In this document: positions 27,806-37,300 of the stretch, in pieces
Numbering within the stretch: position 1 is the first letter of the stretch
Layout of the letters: every line of letters begins with the position of its first letter
From: Oscillospiraceae bacterium
GTDB taxonomy: Bacteria; Bacillota; Clostridia; Oscillospirales; Oscillospiraceae
Assembly (NCBI GenBank): GCA_017435525.1
Contig: JAFSEW010000002.1
Location: 1 to 51,859, forward strand
DNA length: 51,859 nucleotides
Reading direction: 5' to 3'
Program-made: the position numbers and the translations under genes
The notes under the pieces: model-generated
Seen by the model: the letters and a program-made list of their open reading frames with translations, nothing else
Told to the model about the DNA's origin: nothing
Database searches by the model: none

Positions 27806-27839
27806 AACCCCGGCCTGTGTGGTACACAGGTCGGGGTTA
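27806..27839 (-). terminator. Terminator of the flavodiiron protein gene
   Basis: Arms AACCCCG...CCTGTGT and ACACAGG...CGGGGTT form a long stem just inside the 3' side of fprA. On the minus strand TTTTGCTATAT follows. Confidence 0.8.
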
Positions 27840-27842
27840 TTA

Positions 27843-28994
27843 TTACTTGCTCAATTCTTCTGCCAGGGCTTCGATCTGGGCTTTGCTTTCGGCGCTGAGG
27901 GCACAAAGGATCTTCACATTGTTTTCGGTGAAGGTCAGGTTCTTGCTTCCTTCCAGCATCTTGGCCATGACCTTGGCGGCAACAGGTGCCCAGGAGCCGT
28001 TCTCCATGAAGGCCACGGTGCGGTTCTTGTAGCTGCGCTCGGTCAGATGGTGGATGTACTCCTTCATAAAGGGGAACACATCGCCGTTATAAGTGGTGGT
28101 AGCCAGCACCAGCTTGCTGTAGCGGAAGGCATCCTCCACAGCTTCTGCCATATCGGTCCGGGCCAGGTCATGGACGCTGACCTTGACGCCCTTGGCTTCC
28201 AGCTTTTCAGCCAGCAGCAGCGCGGCAGCTTTGGTATGGCCGTAAACAGAGGTGTAGGCGATCACAACACCCTCGTCCTCCACAGCGTAGGAAGACCAGA
28301 TATCGTACTTATTCAGATAGTGGCCCAGATTCTCCGTGAGGATGGGGCCATGGAGGGGGCAGATAATGGCAATATCCAGAGTGGCAGCCTTCTTCAGCAG
28401 CGCCTGCACCTGTGCGCCGTACTTGCCCACGATGCCGATATAGTAGCGGCGGGCTTCGCAATCCCAGGGCTCGTCCGCATCCAGAGCGCCAAACTTACCG
28501 AAACCATCGGCAGAGAACAGCACCTTGTCGCAGGTATCATAGGACACAATCACCTCAGGCCAGTGCACCATGGGAGCGGTGACGAAGGTGAGAACATGCT
28601 TGCCCAGATTCAGGGTATCGCCTTCGCCCACCACGATACGACGATCCGCATAATCGGTGCCAAAGAAGCCCTGCATCATCACAAAGGCCTTCATGGAGGA
28701 AACCACGGTGGCATTGGGATATGTATTCAGGAACAGATCAATATTGGCAGAATGGTCGGGCTCCATGTGGTGCACCACCAGGTAGTCGGGCTGCTTATCC
28801 CCCAGGACTTCCCGGATGTTAGCCAGCCATTCCTGACCGAAATGCTGATCCACGGTGTCCATCACGGCCACCTTCTCATCCAGGATCACATAGGAATTAT
28901 AGGACATGCCGTTGGGAACAACATACTGGCCTTCAAACAGGTCTACAGCATGGTCGTTCACGCCCACATAACGAATATCATTGGTAATGGTCAT
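27843..28994 (-). CDS. fprA: FprA-type flavodiiron protein
   Basis: This 383-residue A-type flavoprotein joins an N-terminal metallo-beta-lactamase-like diiron domain to a C-terminal flavodoxin domain. The diiron ligands are visible in HHMEPDHS (HxExDH) and later His/Asp residues; the FMN loop is VIAYTSVYGHTKAAA. The family reduces O2 to water or NO to N2O in anaerobes, with electrons from rubredoxin; rubredoxin genes lie at 47.9-51.9 kb. It is monocistronic, with promoter 29024-29051 and terminator 27806-27839. Confidence 0.95.
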   Translation of the reverse strand: MTITNDIRYVGVNDHAVDLFEGQYVVPNGMSYNSYVILDEKVAVMDTVDQHFGQEWLANIREVLGDKQPDYLVVHHMEPDHSANIDLFLNTYPNATVVSSMKAFVMMQGFFGTDYADRRIVVGEGDTLNLGKHVLTFVTAPMVHWPEVIVSYDTCDKVLFSADGFGKFGALDADEPWDCEARRYYIGIVGKYGAQVQALLKKAATLDIAIICPLHGPILTENLGHYLNKYDIWSSYAVEDEGVVIAYTSVYGHTKAAALLLAEKLEAKGVKVSVHDLARTDMAEAVEDAFRYSKLVLATTTYNGDVFPFMKEYIHHLTERSYKNRTVAFMENGSWAPVAAKVMAKMLEGSKNLTFTENNVKILCALSAESKAQIEALAEELSK

Positions 28995-29023
28995 TATATT
29001 GCTCCTTTCTTTTTATCGAACCT

Positions 29024-29051
29024 AATATACCATACCCCCGGAAAATTGCAA
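29024..29051 (-). promoter_or_regulatory. Promoter of fprA
   Basis: On the minus strand TTGCAA (29046-29051), 16 bases, TATATT (29024-29029). Confidence 0.55.
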
Positions 29052-29065
29052 ATACATATTTGCAT

Positions 29066-29100
29066 AAAAATCTCCCACATTCTTCATGTGGGAGATTTTT
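29066..29100 (-). terminator. Terminator of the galactonate operon
   Basis: A 15-base perfect stem (AAAAATCTCCCACAT / ATGTGGGAGATTTTT) begins 1 base beyond the stop of the last operon gene. Confidence 0.92.
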
Positions 29101-29101
29101 T

Positions 29102-30466
29102 TCAGCTTCCGAAAAAGCTTTGATTGTATTTTTCCAGTTCTTCTTCCAGAAGCACGGTGAGCCTGTCCTGACTTGTATCGCCGAAGACCCGGCGCAGCAG
29201 GGGACTGCCGATATCCGAGCACAGGGCATCGTGATGGGGATAATAGTTATCAATCAGGAACCAGGCGTACTTTGCCAGGCGCATACTGCCGTACACAGAT
29301 TTATCCTTCTGATCGATATTATCCACAGCCACGGAATATTTGGCAAGAATATCTTCCAGAACCGTGTCCTTATTTTGGGCAAAGACAATGGTCCAGGAAT
29401 AATCGAAGGTCTTGAAATCCCGGGCTGCTGCGCTGTGGGTATCACTGGAGCCTACAATGGGAATATCCAGACCCTTGGCCCGCATTTCCTGCCAGAACAC
29501 CGCCTGCAATCTTCTGGCTGCCAGATTTTCCGTGCCGCTGACAGCTTCCAGCACATCGCACAGTCCCTCCCGGATCACATACTCCGCCACCTTGGTCTGC
29601 ACATTGTAGGTGCCGCCGATGATGCCGTAGGGGTGAGGCAGAATGCTGATGCCGCCGGATTTATGGATCTCCCGCTGGAACCAGGTACGCCAGGCAATCT
29701 CCCGCTTGTCCAGATGCTCCGGCACTTCGATTTCCCCTTCAATGGCATCGATGGCCTGTTCCACCGTCTCCCGGCTTTCCATGATCTTTTCACAGACGCT
29801 TTCATGGCATCCCAGATTGACCATGTGGAAATAGCAATCGTGGCCGTTGTGGATCTCTTCACCGGGGTAGATTTTCAGCTGTGTGGGGATCTCCCGGAAA
29901 TTTTCCACTACCTGCAAGGCCGGGGCAATGGTATTGTGATCGGTAATGGCGATGAAATCAAAACCGGCCTTTCGGTACAGCGCCGCGGACATCTCGGGGC
30001 TTTCCTCGCCGTCGGTAAACACTGTGTGGATATGCAGATCACCCTTCAGGGGCCGCCGGGTATACAGATCTTCTTCCAAAGAATAGATTCTTGCGGAAAT
30101 GCCGTTGAGGGGTCGGTCGATCAGGTGTTTCCAGGCTACAGGATAGAATTGATATATGGGATTTTGATGTTTTTCCACTTCCTTGCGGAAGATCCGGATA
30201 TTCCACTCCTGCTCGCCTTTGAAGAAATATTCAAATGTCACAACGCCGTTTTCACAGCGGCAGGGGATATCCTCCACCACATGCTTTGCAGGATACATAG
30301 GGTCCTGGGGAATATCATAATCTTCCAAAGCGTGGACATTGGCAAAATACTGGCAGTCATCGTAAAACCGGCTGGATTCGTCCAGACCGATGGCGGTGAT
30401 CACCTGCTTCTGATTCGCCCTTACCACCCGGGGGAAAATATGATATTTCAGAATATCCACATTCAC
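29102..30466 (-). CDS. PHP-domain putative phosphoesterase of the galactonate operon
   Basis: This 454-residue protein has an uncharacterised N-terminal beta-rich part (about residues 1-135) and a PHP metal-dependent phosphoesterase domain. PHP motifs are GDLHIHTVFTDGE (near 143), FIAITDHNT, YPGEEIHNG, ILPHPYG and GSSDTHSA. It is the last gene of the dgo-like operon, 4 bases after dgoD, so it likely serves the same pathway, for example acting on a phosphorylated sugar acid. No substrate can be named. Confidence 0.75.
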   Translation of the reverse strand: MNVDILKYHIFPRVVRANQKQVITAIGLDESSRFYDDCQYFANVHALEDYDIPQDPMYPAKHVVEDIPCRCENGVVTFEYFFKGEQEWNIRIFRKEVEKHQNPIYQFYPVAWKHLIDRPLNGISARIYSLEEDLYTRRPLKGDLHIHTVFTDGEESPEMSAALYRKAGFDFIAITDHNTIAPALQVVENFREIPTQLKIYPGEEIHNGHDCYFHMVNLGCHESVCEKIMESRETVEQAIDAIEGEIEVPEHLDKREIAWRTWFQREIHKSGGISILPHPYGIIGGTYNVQTKVAEYVIREGLCDVLEAVSGTENLAARRLQAVFWQEMRAKGLDIPIVGSSDTHSAAARDFKTFDYSWTIVFAQNKDTVLEDILAKYSVAVDNIDQKDKSVYGSMRLAKYAWFLIDNYYPHHDALCSDIGSPLLRRVFGDTSQDRLTVLLEEELEKYNQSFFGS

Positions 30467-30470
30467 GGTA

Positions 30471-31619
30471 TCACCACTCCGCTACGCTGCCGTCAGCATG
30501 ATGCCAGACGGGGTTCTTCCAATTGTGGGGGGTCTTGTTTTCTTCCAGCACCAGGGCCTTATTCACCTGCACACCCAGGCCGGGGAGCTTGGGCAGGTCT
30601 ACGAAGCCGTTCACGAATTTGAAGTCTTCCTTGTTATCCACATAGTCCAGAACGGTCTTGCCCACATTGTAGTGGATACCCATGCTCTGCTCCTGGATCA
30701 CCGCGTTATAGCTGGTGGCGTCCACATTCAGGCAGGCTGCCAGGGCAATGGGGCCCAGGGGACAGTGGGGCGCCAGGGCCACATCATAGGCCTCTGCCAT
30801 GGCACCGATCTTTTTCACTTCCGTCAGGCCACCTGCATGGCTCAGGTCGGGCTGGATGATATCCACGCCGCCTGCTTCCAGCAGACGCTTGAAATCATAC
30901 TTGGTAAACAGCCGCTCGCCGGTGGCAATGGGAATATTGCAGGCAGCGGCAATCTCCTTGAAGCACTCCATATTCTCGCACAGCACAGGCTCTTCAATGA
31001 ACATGGGGTCGAACTCTTCCAGCTTCTTGGCCAGCACCTTGGCCATGGGCTTATGGACGCGGCCGTGGAAATCGATGGCAATGCCGAAATACTTGCCGCA
31101 GGCTTCCCGGATAGCTGCCACACGCTCCAGAACGGCATCGATCTTATCGTAGGTATCGATCATCTGCAGCTCTTCCGTGGCGTTCATCTTGATGGCGCTG
31201 AAGCCTTCCTCCATCTTTTCCCTGGCTGCCGCGCCTACATCGCTGGGACGGTCGCCGCCGATCCAGGAATAAACCTTCATCTTATCCCGGCAGGCACCGC
31301 CCATCAGCTGCCATGCAGGGGCATTGAAGACCTTACCCTTGATATCCCACAGAGCCTGGTCAATGCCGGAGATGGCGCTCATGAGCACGCCGCCGCCCCG
31401 GTAGAAACCGGCGCGATAGATGGTAGACCAGATATCCTCAATCCGGGCAGGGTCCTGACCGATGAGATAATCCTTATACTCCTGCACGCAGGCCAGCACA
31501 GCTGCCGCATGGCCTTCCAGCACCGCTTCACCCCAGCCGGTGATGCCTTCGTCGGTTTCAATTTCCACAAAACCCCAACGGGGGCGGACAAAATAGGTAT
31601 TAACCTTTGTAATCTTCAT
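30471..31619 (-). CDS. dgoD: D-galactonate dehydratase
   Basis: This 382-residue enolase-superfamily dehydratase converts D-galactonate to 2-keto-3-deoxygalactonate. It resembles E. coli DgoD along its whole length: [73 protein letters not shown] (metal Asp), [23 protein letters not shown] and the C-terminus [12 protein letters not shown]. It sits in an operon with a sugar-acid kinase and an aldolase, which completes a DeLey-Doudoroff path to pyruvate and glyceraldehyde 3-phosphate. Confidence 0.94.
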   Translation of the reverse strand: MKITKVNTYFVRPRWGFVEIETDEGITGWGEAVLEGHAAAVLACVQEYKDYLIGQDPARIEDIWSTIYRAGFYRGGGVLMSAISGIDQALWDIKGKVFNAPAWQLMGGACRDKMKVYSWIGGDRPSDVGAAAREKMEEGFSAIKMNATEELQMIDTYDKIDAVLERVAAIREACGKYFGIAIDFHGRVHKPMAKVLAKKLEEFDPMFIEEPVLCENMECFKEIAAACNIPIATGERLFTKYDFKRLLEAGGVDIIQPDLSHAGGLTEVKKIGAMAEAYDVALAPHCPLGPIALAACLNVDATSYNAVIQEQSMGIHYNVGKTVLDYVDNKEDFKFVNGFVDLPKLPGLGVQVNKALVLEENKTPHNWKNPVWHHADGSVAEW

Positions 31620-31624
31620 AGCAA

Positions 31625-32653
31625 TTACCTCTGCACTCTGCCGCTGCCGCTGCCGTTCATCAGGGCCAGCACTTCGTCTACCTTCACCTGGTTGAAATCA
31701 TGCTCGATGGTGTGCTTCAGGCAGGAAGCTGCCACAGCGAAATTGATGGCATCCTGATCGTTGTAGCCCTGGCTCAGAGCGTAGATCAGACCGCCGCCAA
31801 AGCTGTCGCCGCCGCCTACCCGGTCAACGATGAGAATATGGTAGCTGCGGGACAGCACAGCTTTATCGGTTTCCTTGTCATAGAGCATACCGGCCCAGGT
31901 GTTCTCGCTGGCGGAAATGCTGCCGCGCAGGGTAATGGCCACCTTCTTGCAGCCAAAGCGCTGGCTCAGCTGCCGGGCAACGCTTTCGTAAGCGGCGTAA
32001 TCCAGCTTGCCGCCTTCAATATCGGTGTGCTCCGCGTGGATGCCGAAGACATCGGCGGCATCTTCCTCATTGGCGATGCACACATCCACATAGGGCATCA
32101 GCTGAGCCATCACTTCACCTGCCTTTTCCCGGGTCCAGAGCTTCTTGCGGTAGTTCAGGTCGCAGCTGACGGTGATACCCTTTTCCTTAGCCTTCTTACA
32201 GGCTTCCAGGCAGGCCTGCACCATATTGTCGCTGAGGGCCGGGGTAATACCGGTCCAGTGGAACCACTGGGCGCCCTCAAAAATGGCATCCCAATCAAAG
32301 TCGCTGGGATCAGCCATGGCGATAGCAGAGCCTTCCCGGTCATAGATGACCTTGGAAGGACGCTGGGAAGCACCCTTCTCCACATAATAGATGCCCAGAC
32401 GCTTGCCGCCCCGGACAACATACTTGGTGTCGATGCCGTAAGTCCGCAGGCCCCGGATCACGCAGTCGCCCACTTCATGGGCGGGAACCTTGGATACGAA
32501 AGCTGCATCCAGACCGTAGTTGGCCAGAGAAACCGCCACATTGGCTTCGCCGCCGGCAACGCTGACTTCCAGCTTGTCCGCCTGCACCAGGCGCAGATAC
32601 CCTTCCGGATTAAACCGGAACATAATTTCACCGAATGTTACAAACTTACCCAT
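31625..32653 (-). CDS. kdgK: 2-keto-3-deoxy sugar-acid kinase (PfkB family)
   Basis: This 342-residue PfkB kinase phosphorylates 2-keto-3-deoxygluconate/galactonate. Features are the start [15 protein letters not shown], the substrate segment [16 protein letters not shown], the KDG-kinase-like [12 protein letters not shown] and the anion-hole motif [19 protein letters not shown] 32653 follows AAAGGAG; the longer frame would extend into the aldolase gene. It lies 14 bases after the aldolase and 5 bases before dgoD. Gluconate versus galactonate preference cannot be read from sequence; dgoD beside it favours galactonate. Confidence 0.9.
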   Translation of the reverse strand: MGKFVTFGEIMFRFNPEGYLRLVQADKLEVSVAGGEANVAVSLANYGLDAAFVSKVPAHEVGDCVIRGLRTYGIDTKYVVRGGKRLGIYYVEKGASQRPSKVIYDREGSAIAMADPSDFDWDAIFEGAQWFHWTGITPALSDNMVQACLEACKKAKEKGITVSCDLNYRKKLWTREKAGEVMAQLMPYVDVCIANEEDAADVFGIHAEHTDIEGGKLDYAAYESVARQLSQRFGCKKVAITLRGSISASENTWAGMLYDKETDKAVLSRSYHILIVDRVGGGDSFGGGLIYALSQGYNDQDAINFAVAASCLKHTIEHDFNQVKVDEVLALMNGSGSGRVQR

Positions 32654-32667
32654 GATACAATTCTCCT

Positions 32668-33318
32668 TTATTTCGAAATGTTGGCAAGGATCTTCTTGGC
32701 TTCTTCCGTGATGCGCCAATATTCCCCGGCATCTGCCCAGGCCTTGTTTACCAGGCAGCTGCCTACGCCCATCCCCACGGCACCGGCATTTAAGAAGGCT
32801 GCGGCATTCTCGGCGCTGACACCGCCTACGGCCAGGAATTTAATATGATTGAAGGGGGCGCACAGAGCTTTCACATAGGCAGGGGCATCGCCAATACAGG
32901 GGAACAGCTTGACGAAATCCGCGCCGGCATTATGGGCCTGCTTCGCTTCCGTGGCAGTGTAAGCGCCGGGCATGGATACCAGACCCAGCTCCCGGGTACG
33001 GCGGATCACATCGGTATCGCAGTCCGGGGAGATAATATACTTGGCACCGGCGGCAGCTGCCATTTCCACCAGCTCCACACTGGTAACGGTACCGGCACCC
33101 ACCAGCATCTTGTCACCCATGGTTTGCGTAATGGCACGGATGGCATCGGCGGTCTTATAGAAATTCTCAGGTTCCTTCTGGTTGAAAGTCACCTCGATGA
33201 GCCGGATGCCGCCATCGTACAGAGCCTGGGCCACCGGCAGGATCTTCTCCGGCGCCATACCTCTTACAATGGAAATCACCTTATGCTCCAAAACACTCTG
33301 AATTACTTGTTCGCGCAT
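32668..33318 (-). CDS. 2-keto-3-deoxy-6-phospho-gluconate/galactonate aldolase
   Basis: This 216-residue class I aldolase splits KDPG or KDPGal to pyruvate and glyceraldehyde 3-phosphate. The Schiff-base lysine is Lys137 in FVKLFP and the catalytic acid/base Glu is Glu42 in IEVTF. GAGTVTS and the phosphate loop AVGGVSAENAAAFLNAGAVGMGVG are also present. It is second in the operon, after the IclR regulator and before the kinase. It could be called KdgA or DgoA. Confidence 0.92.
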   Translation of the reverse strand: MREQVIQSVLEHKVISIVRGMAPEKILPVAQALYDGGIRLIEVTFNQKEPENFYKTADAIRAITQTMGDKMLVGAGTVTSVELVEMAAAAGAKYIISPDCDTDVIRRTRELGLVSMPGAYTATEAKQAHNAGADFVKLFPCIGDAPAYVKALCAPFNHIKFLAVGGVSAENAAAFLNAGAVGMGVGSCLVNKAWADAGEYWRITEEAKKILANISK

Positions 33319-33333
33319 TGTTTTTCCATCCTT

Positions 33334-34089
33334 TCACTGATTGGTTTCGTCGGACTGCTGCAAAAGCTCCCCCAGACGCCGGGCTGTACTCTGCAGCGCT
33401 GCAACGATATTTTCTTTTTTCTCCTCCCGATAGCGGAACAGCGGGATTGCCATACTGACAGCGCCGATAATACTGCCGCTTTTCCGCACCGGCACCGCAA
33501 AGCAGCGGATATGCTCTGTGGATTCCTCAATCTCCCAGGCATAACCGTCAGCTCTTGCCTGAGTCAGCTGCGCCGCCAGAGAGGGAATATTTCGCACCGT
33601 CTTTTCTGTAAGCGGAGCAAGTCCCTTTGGGTACAGCGCTTCCAGCTGCTGCTTCGTATGATCTGTCAGCAGGGCTTTTCCGATTCCCGTGGCGTAAGCC
33701 GGAAGCTTATGGCCCATGGCTGTGAGCATTCGCAGCGGCTGCCGGGATTCCACCTTCTGCACATACAGCACCTGATTTCCTTCCAGCACACCGTAATAGC
33801 AGGTTTCGTCAAATTCTTCCACCAGCTCTTTCAAGCACACCTTGATACATTTTTCCGGCGCGTAAATTTTGCCGGCAGCTGCAGCGGCACCCAGAAGCGC
33901 CATACCAAGGAAATAACGGTCAGAATCGTCTTTGGCCAGATAGCGGCTTTGGGTCATGGTTTGCAGTATGGGCAGCAGCGTGCTTTTGGGAATGTCCAAT
34001 GCCCGGCTGATATCTGCCAACCGCATGGGTGTTCCGGCACTGCTGAGCAATTCCAAAATCTGCAGAACGCGCTGTGTTGGCTTATGCAT
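33334..34089 (-). CDS. IclR-family transcriptional regulator of the galactonate operon
   Basis: This 251-residue protein has an N-terminal winged helix (TQRVLQILELLSSAGTPMRLADISRALDIPKSTLLPILQTM) and a C-terminal effector-binding domain (YATGIGKALLTDHT...). ATG 34089 lies about 7 bases after GGGGTG; a longer frame would run through the operator. It is the first gene of the operon it probably controls, with a promoter at 34142-34170 and palindromic sites between promoter and start. The inducer is presumably galactonate or a KDG compound, by inference. Confidence 0.88.
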   Translation of the reverse strand: MHKPTQRVLQILELLSSAGTPMRLADISRALDIPKSTLLPILQTMTQSRYLAKDDSDRYFLGMALLGAAAAAGKIYAPEKCIKVCLKELVEEFDETCYYGVLEGNQVLYVQKVESRQPLRMLTAMGHKLPAYATGIGKALLTDHTKQQLEALYPKGLAPLTEKTVRNIPSLAAQLTQARADGYAWEIEESTEHIRCFAVPVRKSGSIIGAVSMAIPLFRYREEKKENIVAALQSTARRLGELLQQSDETNQ

Positions 34090-34102
34090 GTGTATCACCC
34101 CG

Positions 34103-34134
34103 TTCGTATATACGAATCTTATTCGCATATTCGT
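34103..34134 (-). promoter_or_regulatory. Operator-like palindrome upstream of the IclR gene
   Basis: TTCGTATATACGAA (34103-34116) is a perfect 14-base palindrome. Two further ATTCG/TTCG half sites follow at 34121-34134. All lie between the -10 box and the start codon, where repressor binding would block transcription of the operon. Confidence 0.6.
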
Positions 34135-34141
34135 TTATTTT

Positions 34142-34170
34142 ATGATACTGTTTTCACCATTTTTTGTCAA
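34142..34170 (-). promoter_or_regulatory. Promoter of the galactonate operon
   Basis: On the minus strand TTGACA (34165-34170), 17 bases, TATCAT (34142-34147). Confidence 0.75.
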
Positions 34171-34238
34171 TAAAAATCGCACAAAAACCGAGTAAATTTC
34201 TTGTATTTTTCGGGCAGTTTTTTCTTTGGTTTTTTACC

Positions 34239-34287
34239 TGTGGATAACGAAAAAATCCTTGTTTTTCATAGGAAAATATGATAAAAT
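34239..34287 (+). promoter_or_regulatory. dnaA promoter with an adjacent DnaA box
   Basis: TTGTTT (34259-34264), 17 bases and TAAAAT (34282-34287) form a plausible promoter. TGTGGATAA (34239-34247), the exact inverse of the DnaA-box consensus, lies 11 bases upstream of the -35, the usual arrangement for DnaA autoregulation. Confidence 0.55.
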
Positions 34288-34369
34288 TTAGGGTGATATA
34301 GTATGCCTGTTTTCCGGTTTTTTCTGGTGTACGGGCCCTTTGAAAGAAAGAAAAGAAAGGAGCCGAACT

Positions 34370-35683
34370 ATGTACGCTTCTGCTTATGTTTGGGCAAAAA
34401 TCATCAATTATCTGGAAGAGCGGCTCAGCGCTGTTACGGTGTCTGCCTGGTTTGATGACGCTGAAGTTGTGGAGCTGAACGAGGAACATCTGATCCTTTA
34501 TTCCGCTTCCGATTTCCGCCGGGAAATCATCCGCCGCCGCTGCACCCAGTATATCCAGGACGCCCTGAAAGAGATCTTTAATTCCGATGCCAAGCTGATT
34601 GTTTTCGGCGACGAGGAGCTGAACTCCTTCAAGACCAAAGGCAAGCAATCCACTTCCATGGATTTTAATCCCCAGTTCTCCTTTGACAACTTCGTGGTAG
34701 GTCCCTCCAACCGGTTTGCCCATGGCGCGGCCATTGCGGTTTCCAATATTCCCGGTCAGGTGTATAACCCTCTGTTTATCTATGGCCCCGCCGGTGTGGG
34801 TAAGACCCACCTGCTTTATGCCATCGCCAACGGCATCCGCAAGCAGAATCCCGATGCCAACATCGTGTATATCAAGGGCGACCAGTTTACCAATGAGCTA
34901 ATCTCCGCCATCCAGAGCGGTAAGAATATTGAGTTCCGCAGCAAATACCGGGAAGCCGACCTGTTCCTCATCGATGATATTCAGTTCATCGCCGGTAAGG
35001 AAGCCACCCAGGAAGAATTCTTCCATACCTTCAATAAGCTCTACGAAGAGCATAAGCAGATCGTCATGACCTCTGACCGGAAGCCCAGCGACATGCTGAC
35101 ATTGGAAGACCGGCTGAAGACCCGTTTTGAATGGGGTCTGCTGGCAGACATTCAGCCGCCGGACTATGAGACCCGTATGGCCATCATTAAGAACAAGGCC
35201 ACTTCTCTGGGTCTGGAGCTGCCGGACGATGTTTGCAACTACATTGCCGTGAATGTGACCAACAATGTGCGGCAGATTGAAGGCACCGTGAAAAAGATCC
35301 TGGCATACCGGGATCTCAACGACATGCCTCTGGATCTGCCCAACATTTCCCGGGCTATCGACGATATGTTCAAGAGCGAAGGCAACGCCCTGCCCACCCC
35401 CAGCCTGATTATCAGCCAGGTGTGCAAGTTCTACTCCATTGACGAAGCTGTGCTCCGGGGCACCCTGAAGAACAAGGGCACCACCGAAGCCCGTCAGGTT
35501 GCCATTTACCTGATCCGCAAGCTCACCAACCTGAGCTTGCCGGACATCGGCAAGGAATTCGGCAGAGATCACTCCACCATCCTCTATGCCATCCGCAAGG
35601 TGGAAGTGGCCCTGAAGGGCGGCAACGACAATCTGCAGAATAATATCCGGGATATCACCGCAAATATCAATTCCTGTCTGTAA
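34370..35683 (+). CDS. dnaA: Chromosomal replication initiator DnaA
   Basis: This 437-residue AAA+ initiator has the N-terminal helicase-loading domain I, a short linker, the ATPase domain (Walker A GPAGVGKT at 139-146, Walker B LFLIDD at 198-203, TSDRKPSDM) and the C-terminal DNA-binding domain with FGRDHSTILYAIRKVE. ATG 34370 follows AAAGGAGC; an in-frame TTG at 34340 lies upstream of the ribosome site. It precedes the DnaA-box-rich gap and dnaN, the standard origin arrangement. Confidence 0.98.
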   Translation: MYASAYVWAKIINYLEERLSAVTVSAWFDDAEVVELNEEHLILYSASDFRREIIRRRCTQYIQDALKEIFNSDAKLIVFGDEELNSFKTKGKQSTSMDFNPQFSFDNFVVGPSNRFAHGAAIAVSNIPGQVYNPLFIYGPAGVGKTHLLYAIANGIRKQNPDANIVYIKGDQFTNELISAIQSGKNIEFRSKYREADLFLIDDIQFIAGKEATQEEFFHTFNKLYEEHKQIVMTSDRKPSDMLTLEDRLKTRFEWGLLADIQPPDYETRMAIIKNKATSLGLELPDDVCNYIAVNVTNNVRQIEGTVKKILAYRDLNDMPLDLPNISRAIDDMFKSEGNALPTPSLIISQVCKFYSIDEAVLRGTLKNKGTTEARQVAIYLIRKLTNLSLPDIGKEFGRDHSTILYAIRKVEVALKGGNDNLQNNIRDITANINSCL

Positions 35684-35928
35684 AAAAGTTTTCCACAGAG
35701 CCTGTGGAATGTGGAAGGATAATCTGTTGAAAAACAGAACCGGGAATTTGTAAAAATCCGCCTGTGGAAAAGTTATTTTTTCTCCACAAGGGCGTGTGCA
35801 GAAAAAGGCGTTGCGGCTGTAAGACAAATCCGGGTTTTCCACATAACTTTCCCCTATAACTGTTAATACTGCATTCAATAAGAAAAATATATATATTTCT
35901 TTATATCTTTACAAAGCGAGGTACTGCT
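35684..35928. other. Replication origin region (oriC) between dnaA and dnaN
   Basis: This 245-base gap carries six DnaA-box-like sites: TTTTCCACA at 35689-35697 and 35835-35843, TTCTCCACA at 35780-35788, and the reverse forms TGTGGAATG 35703-35711, TGTGGAAGG 35710-35718 and TGTGGAAAA 35763-35771. None is the exact consensus; the prevailing variant has T or A at the third position changed. After them an AT-rich stretch (35876-35912, with TATATATAT) could be the unwinding element. It also holds the dnaN leader; no clear terminator is seen. Confidence 0.85.
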
Positions 35929-37038
35929 ATGAGATTTACCTGTGAAAAAAATATGCTGGTTACCGGCCTGAACATTACCGGCCGCGCCGTGGCACAGAAG
36001 AGCAGCCTGTCTGTCATCGAGGGTATCCTCTGTAAAGCAGGCGTGAATCTGAGTCTCACCGGCTACAATATGGAAACCGCCATTACCTACCAGATCGATG
36101 CCGAGATTTCCGATCCCGGTGCCTGCATCCTGCCTGCCAAGCTCTTCGGCGACATTATCCGCCGTCTGCCGGAAGGCCCTGTTACCGTTGTGGTGGACGA
36201 TAACTACAAAGTTTCCATCCGGGCAGGCTACGCTTCCTTTACCATTTCCGCAGAATCTGCCGAGGATTACCCGGAGCTGCCGGATGTGGGTTCCGGCAAG
36301 AAGGTGCTGATCCCTCAGAGCGCTCTGAAGGATCTGATCTCCGGCACCATTTTTGCGGTTTCTGAAAATCAGGGCCGCCCCATCCACACCGGCGTGAAGT
36401 TTGAAGTGGAGGATGATACCGTTTCCGCCATCGCCGTGGACGGTTTCCGCCTGGCAAGACGCACCTACCACATGGAAAGCGGCACCGGCCGCACCATGGC
36501 TTTCGTGGTGCCTGCCCAGGGCCTGAAGGAAGTGGAAAAGATCCTGACGGACTCCGAGGAAGATGCCGGCTTTGTGCTGGGTGACAAGCACATTCTGTAT
36601 TCTCTGGGCAACGCCACCGTCATCTGCCGCCTGCTGGACGGCGAGTTCCTGAACTGGAAAAAAGTGGTTCCCACCAACTGCCCCATCAAGCTTACTGCCC
36701 ATGTCAGCGATCTGGCTTCCTCCATTGAGCGCGTGGGCCTGATCGTTTCCGAAAAATACAAGAGCCCTGTGCGCTGCATCTTCGGCAGCCAGGTGCTGCA
36801 GCTGCGGACCAATACCACCATCGGTGCCGCGGAAGACCGCTGTGCCATTGCCGGCGACGGTAAGGAGCTGGAAATCGGCTTCAATGTCCGGTATCTTGCC
36901 GATGCCCTGCGGGCAATTCCCAGCGAAGAAGTTGTTCTGGAGCTGACCAATGGCCTGAGCCCCATTGTGATGACTCCCGTGGAAGAAAAATACGATTATT
37001 CTTATATGGTGCTGCCTGTGCGCATCAACAAGGGTTGA
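35929..37038 (+). CDS. dnaN: DNA polymerase III beta subunit (sliding clamp)
   Basis: This 369-residue protein forms the clamp ring that tethers the replicative polymerase. It consists of three repeats of the clamp fold. The start MRFTCEKNMLVTGLNITGRAVAQKSSLSVIEGI and the end SPIVMTPVEEKYDYSYMVLPVRI are typical. The start follows AAAGCGAGG. Position directly after the DnaA-box gap confirms the origin context; yaaA follows after 4 bases. Confidence 0.97.
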   Translation: MRFTCEKNMLVTGLNITGRAVAQKSSLSVIEGILCKAGVNLSLTGYNMETAITYQIDAEISDPGACILPAKLFGDIIRRLPEGPVTVVVDDNYKVSIRAGYASFTISAESAEDYPELPDVGSGKKVLIPQSALKDLISGTIFAVSENQGRPIHTGVKFEVEDDTVSAIAVDGFRLARRTYHMESGTGRTMAFVVPAQGLKEVEKILTDSEEDAGFVLGDKHILYSLGNATVICRLLDGEFLNWKKVVPTNCPIKLTAHVSDLASSIERVGLIVSEKYKSPVRCIFGSQVLQLRTNTTIGAAEDRCAIAGDGKELEIGFNVRYLADALRAIPSEEVVLELTNGLSPIVMTPVEEKYDYSYMVLPVRINKG

Positions 37039-37042
37039 GATT

Positions 37043-37300
37043 ATGAAAGTAACTGTAAAAAAGAAGGATCCCAATGCCAAGATCCCCGTGGTCATCGGCA
37101 CGGAATTTATTAAGCTGGAATCCGCCATGAAGCTGGCAAACATTATGCCCTCCGGCGGCACCGCCAAAATGGTGATCCAGGATGGGCTGGTGGAAGTGAA
37201 CGGCGAAGTTTGCACCATGCGGGGCAAGAAGCTTTACCCCGGCGACAGCTTTTCTTTTGAAGGGCTGCACTACCTGATCTGCATCCATGAACCTCAATGA
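37043..37300 (+). CDS. yaaA: S4-domain RNA-binding protein YaaA (RlbA)
   Basis: This 85-residue S4-domain protein contains IKLESAMKLANIMPSGGTAKMVIQDGLVEVNGEVCTMRGKKLYPGD. It is the conserved small gene between dnaN and recF in Firmicutes, thought to act in ribosome or RNA metabolism. Its last 14 bases overlap the recF start, implying coupled translation. Confidence 0.93.
   Translation: MKVTVKKKDPNAKIPVVIGTEFIKLESAMKLANIMPSGGTAKMVIQDGLVEVNGEVCTMRGKKLYPGDSFSFEGLHYLICIHEPQ

Noticed and set aside
27642-29123. A 493-codon plus-strand frame opposite fprA.
   Set aside because: It is antisense to a clear flavodiiron protein gene and its N-terminal part is the repeat element.
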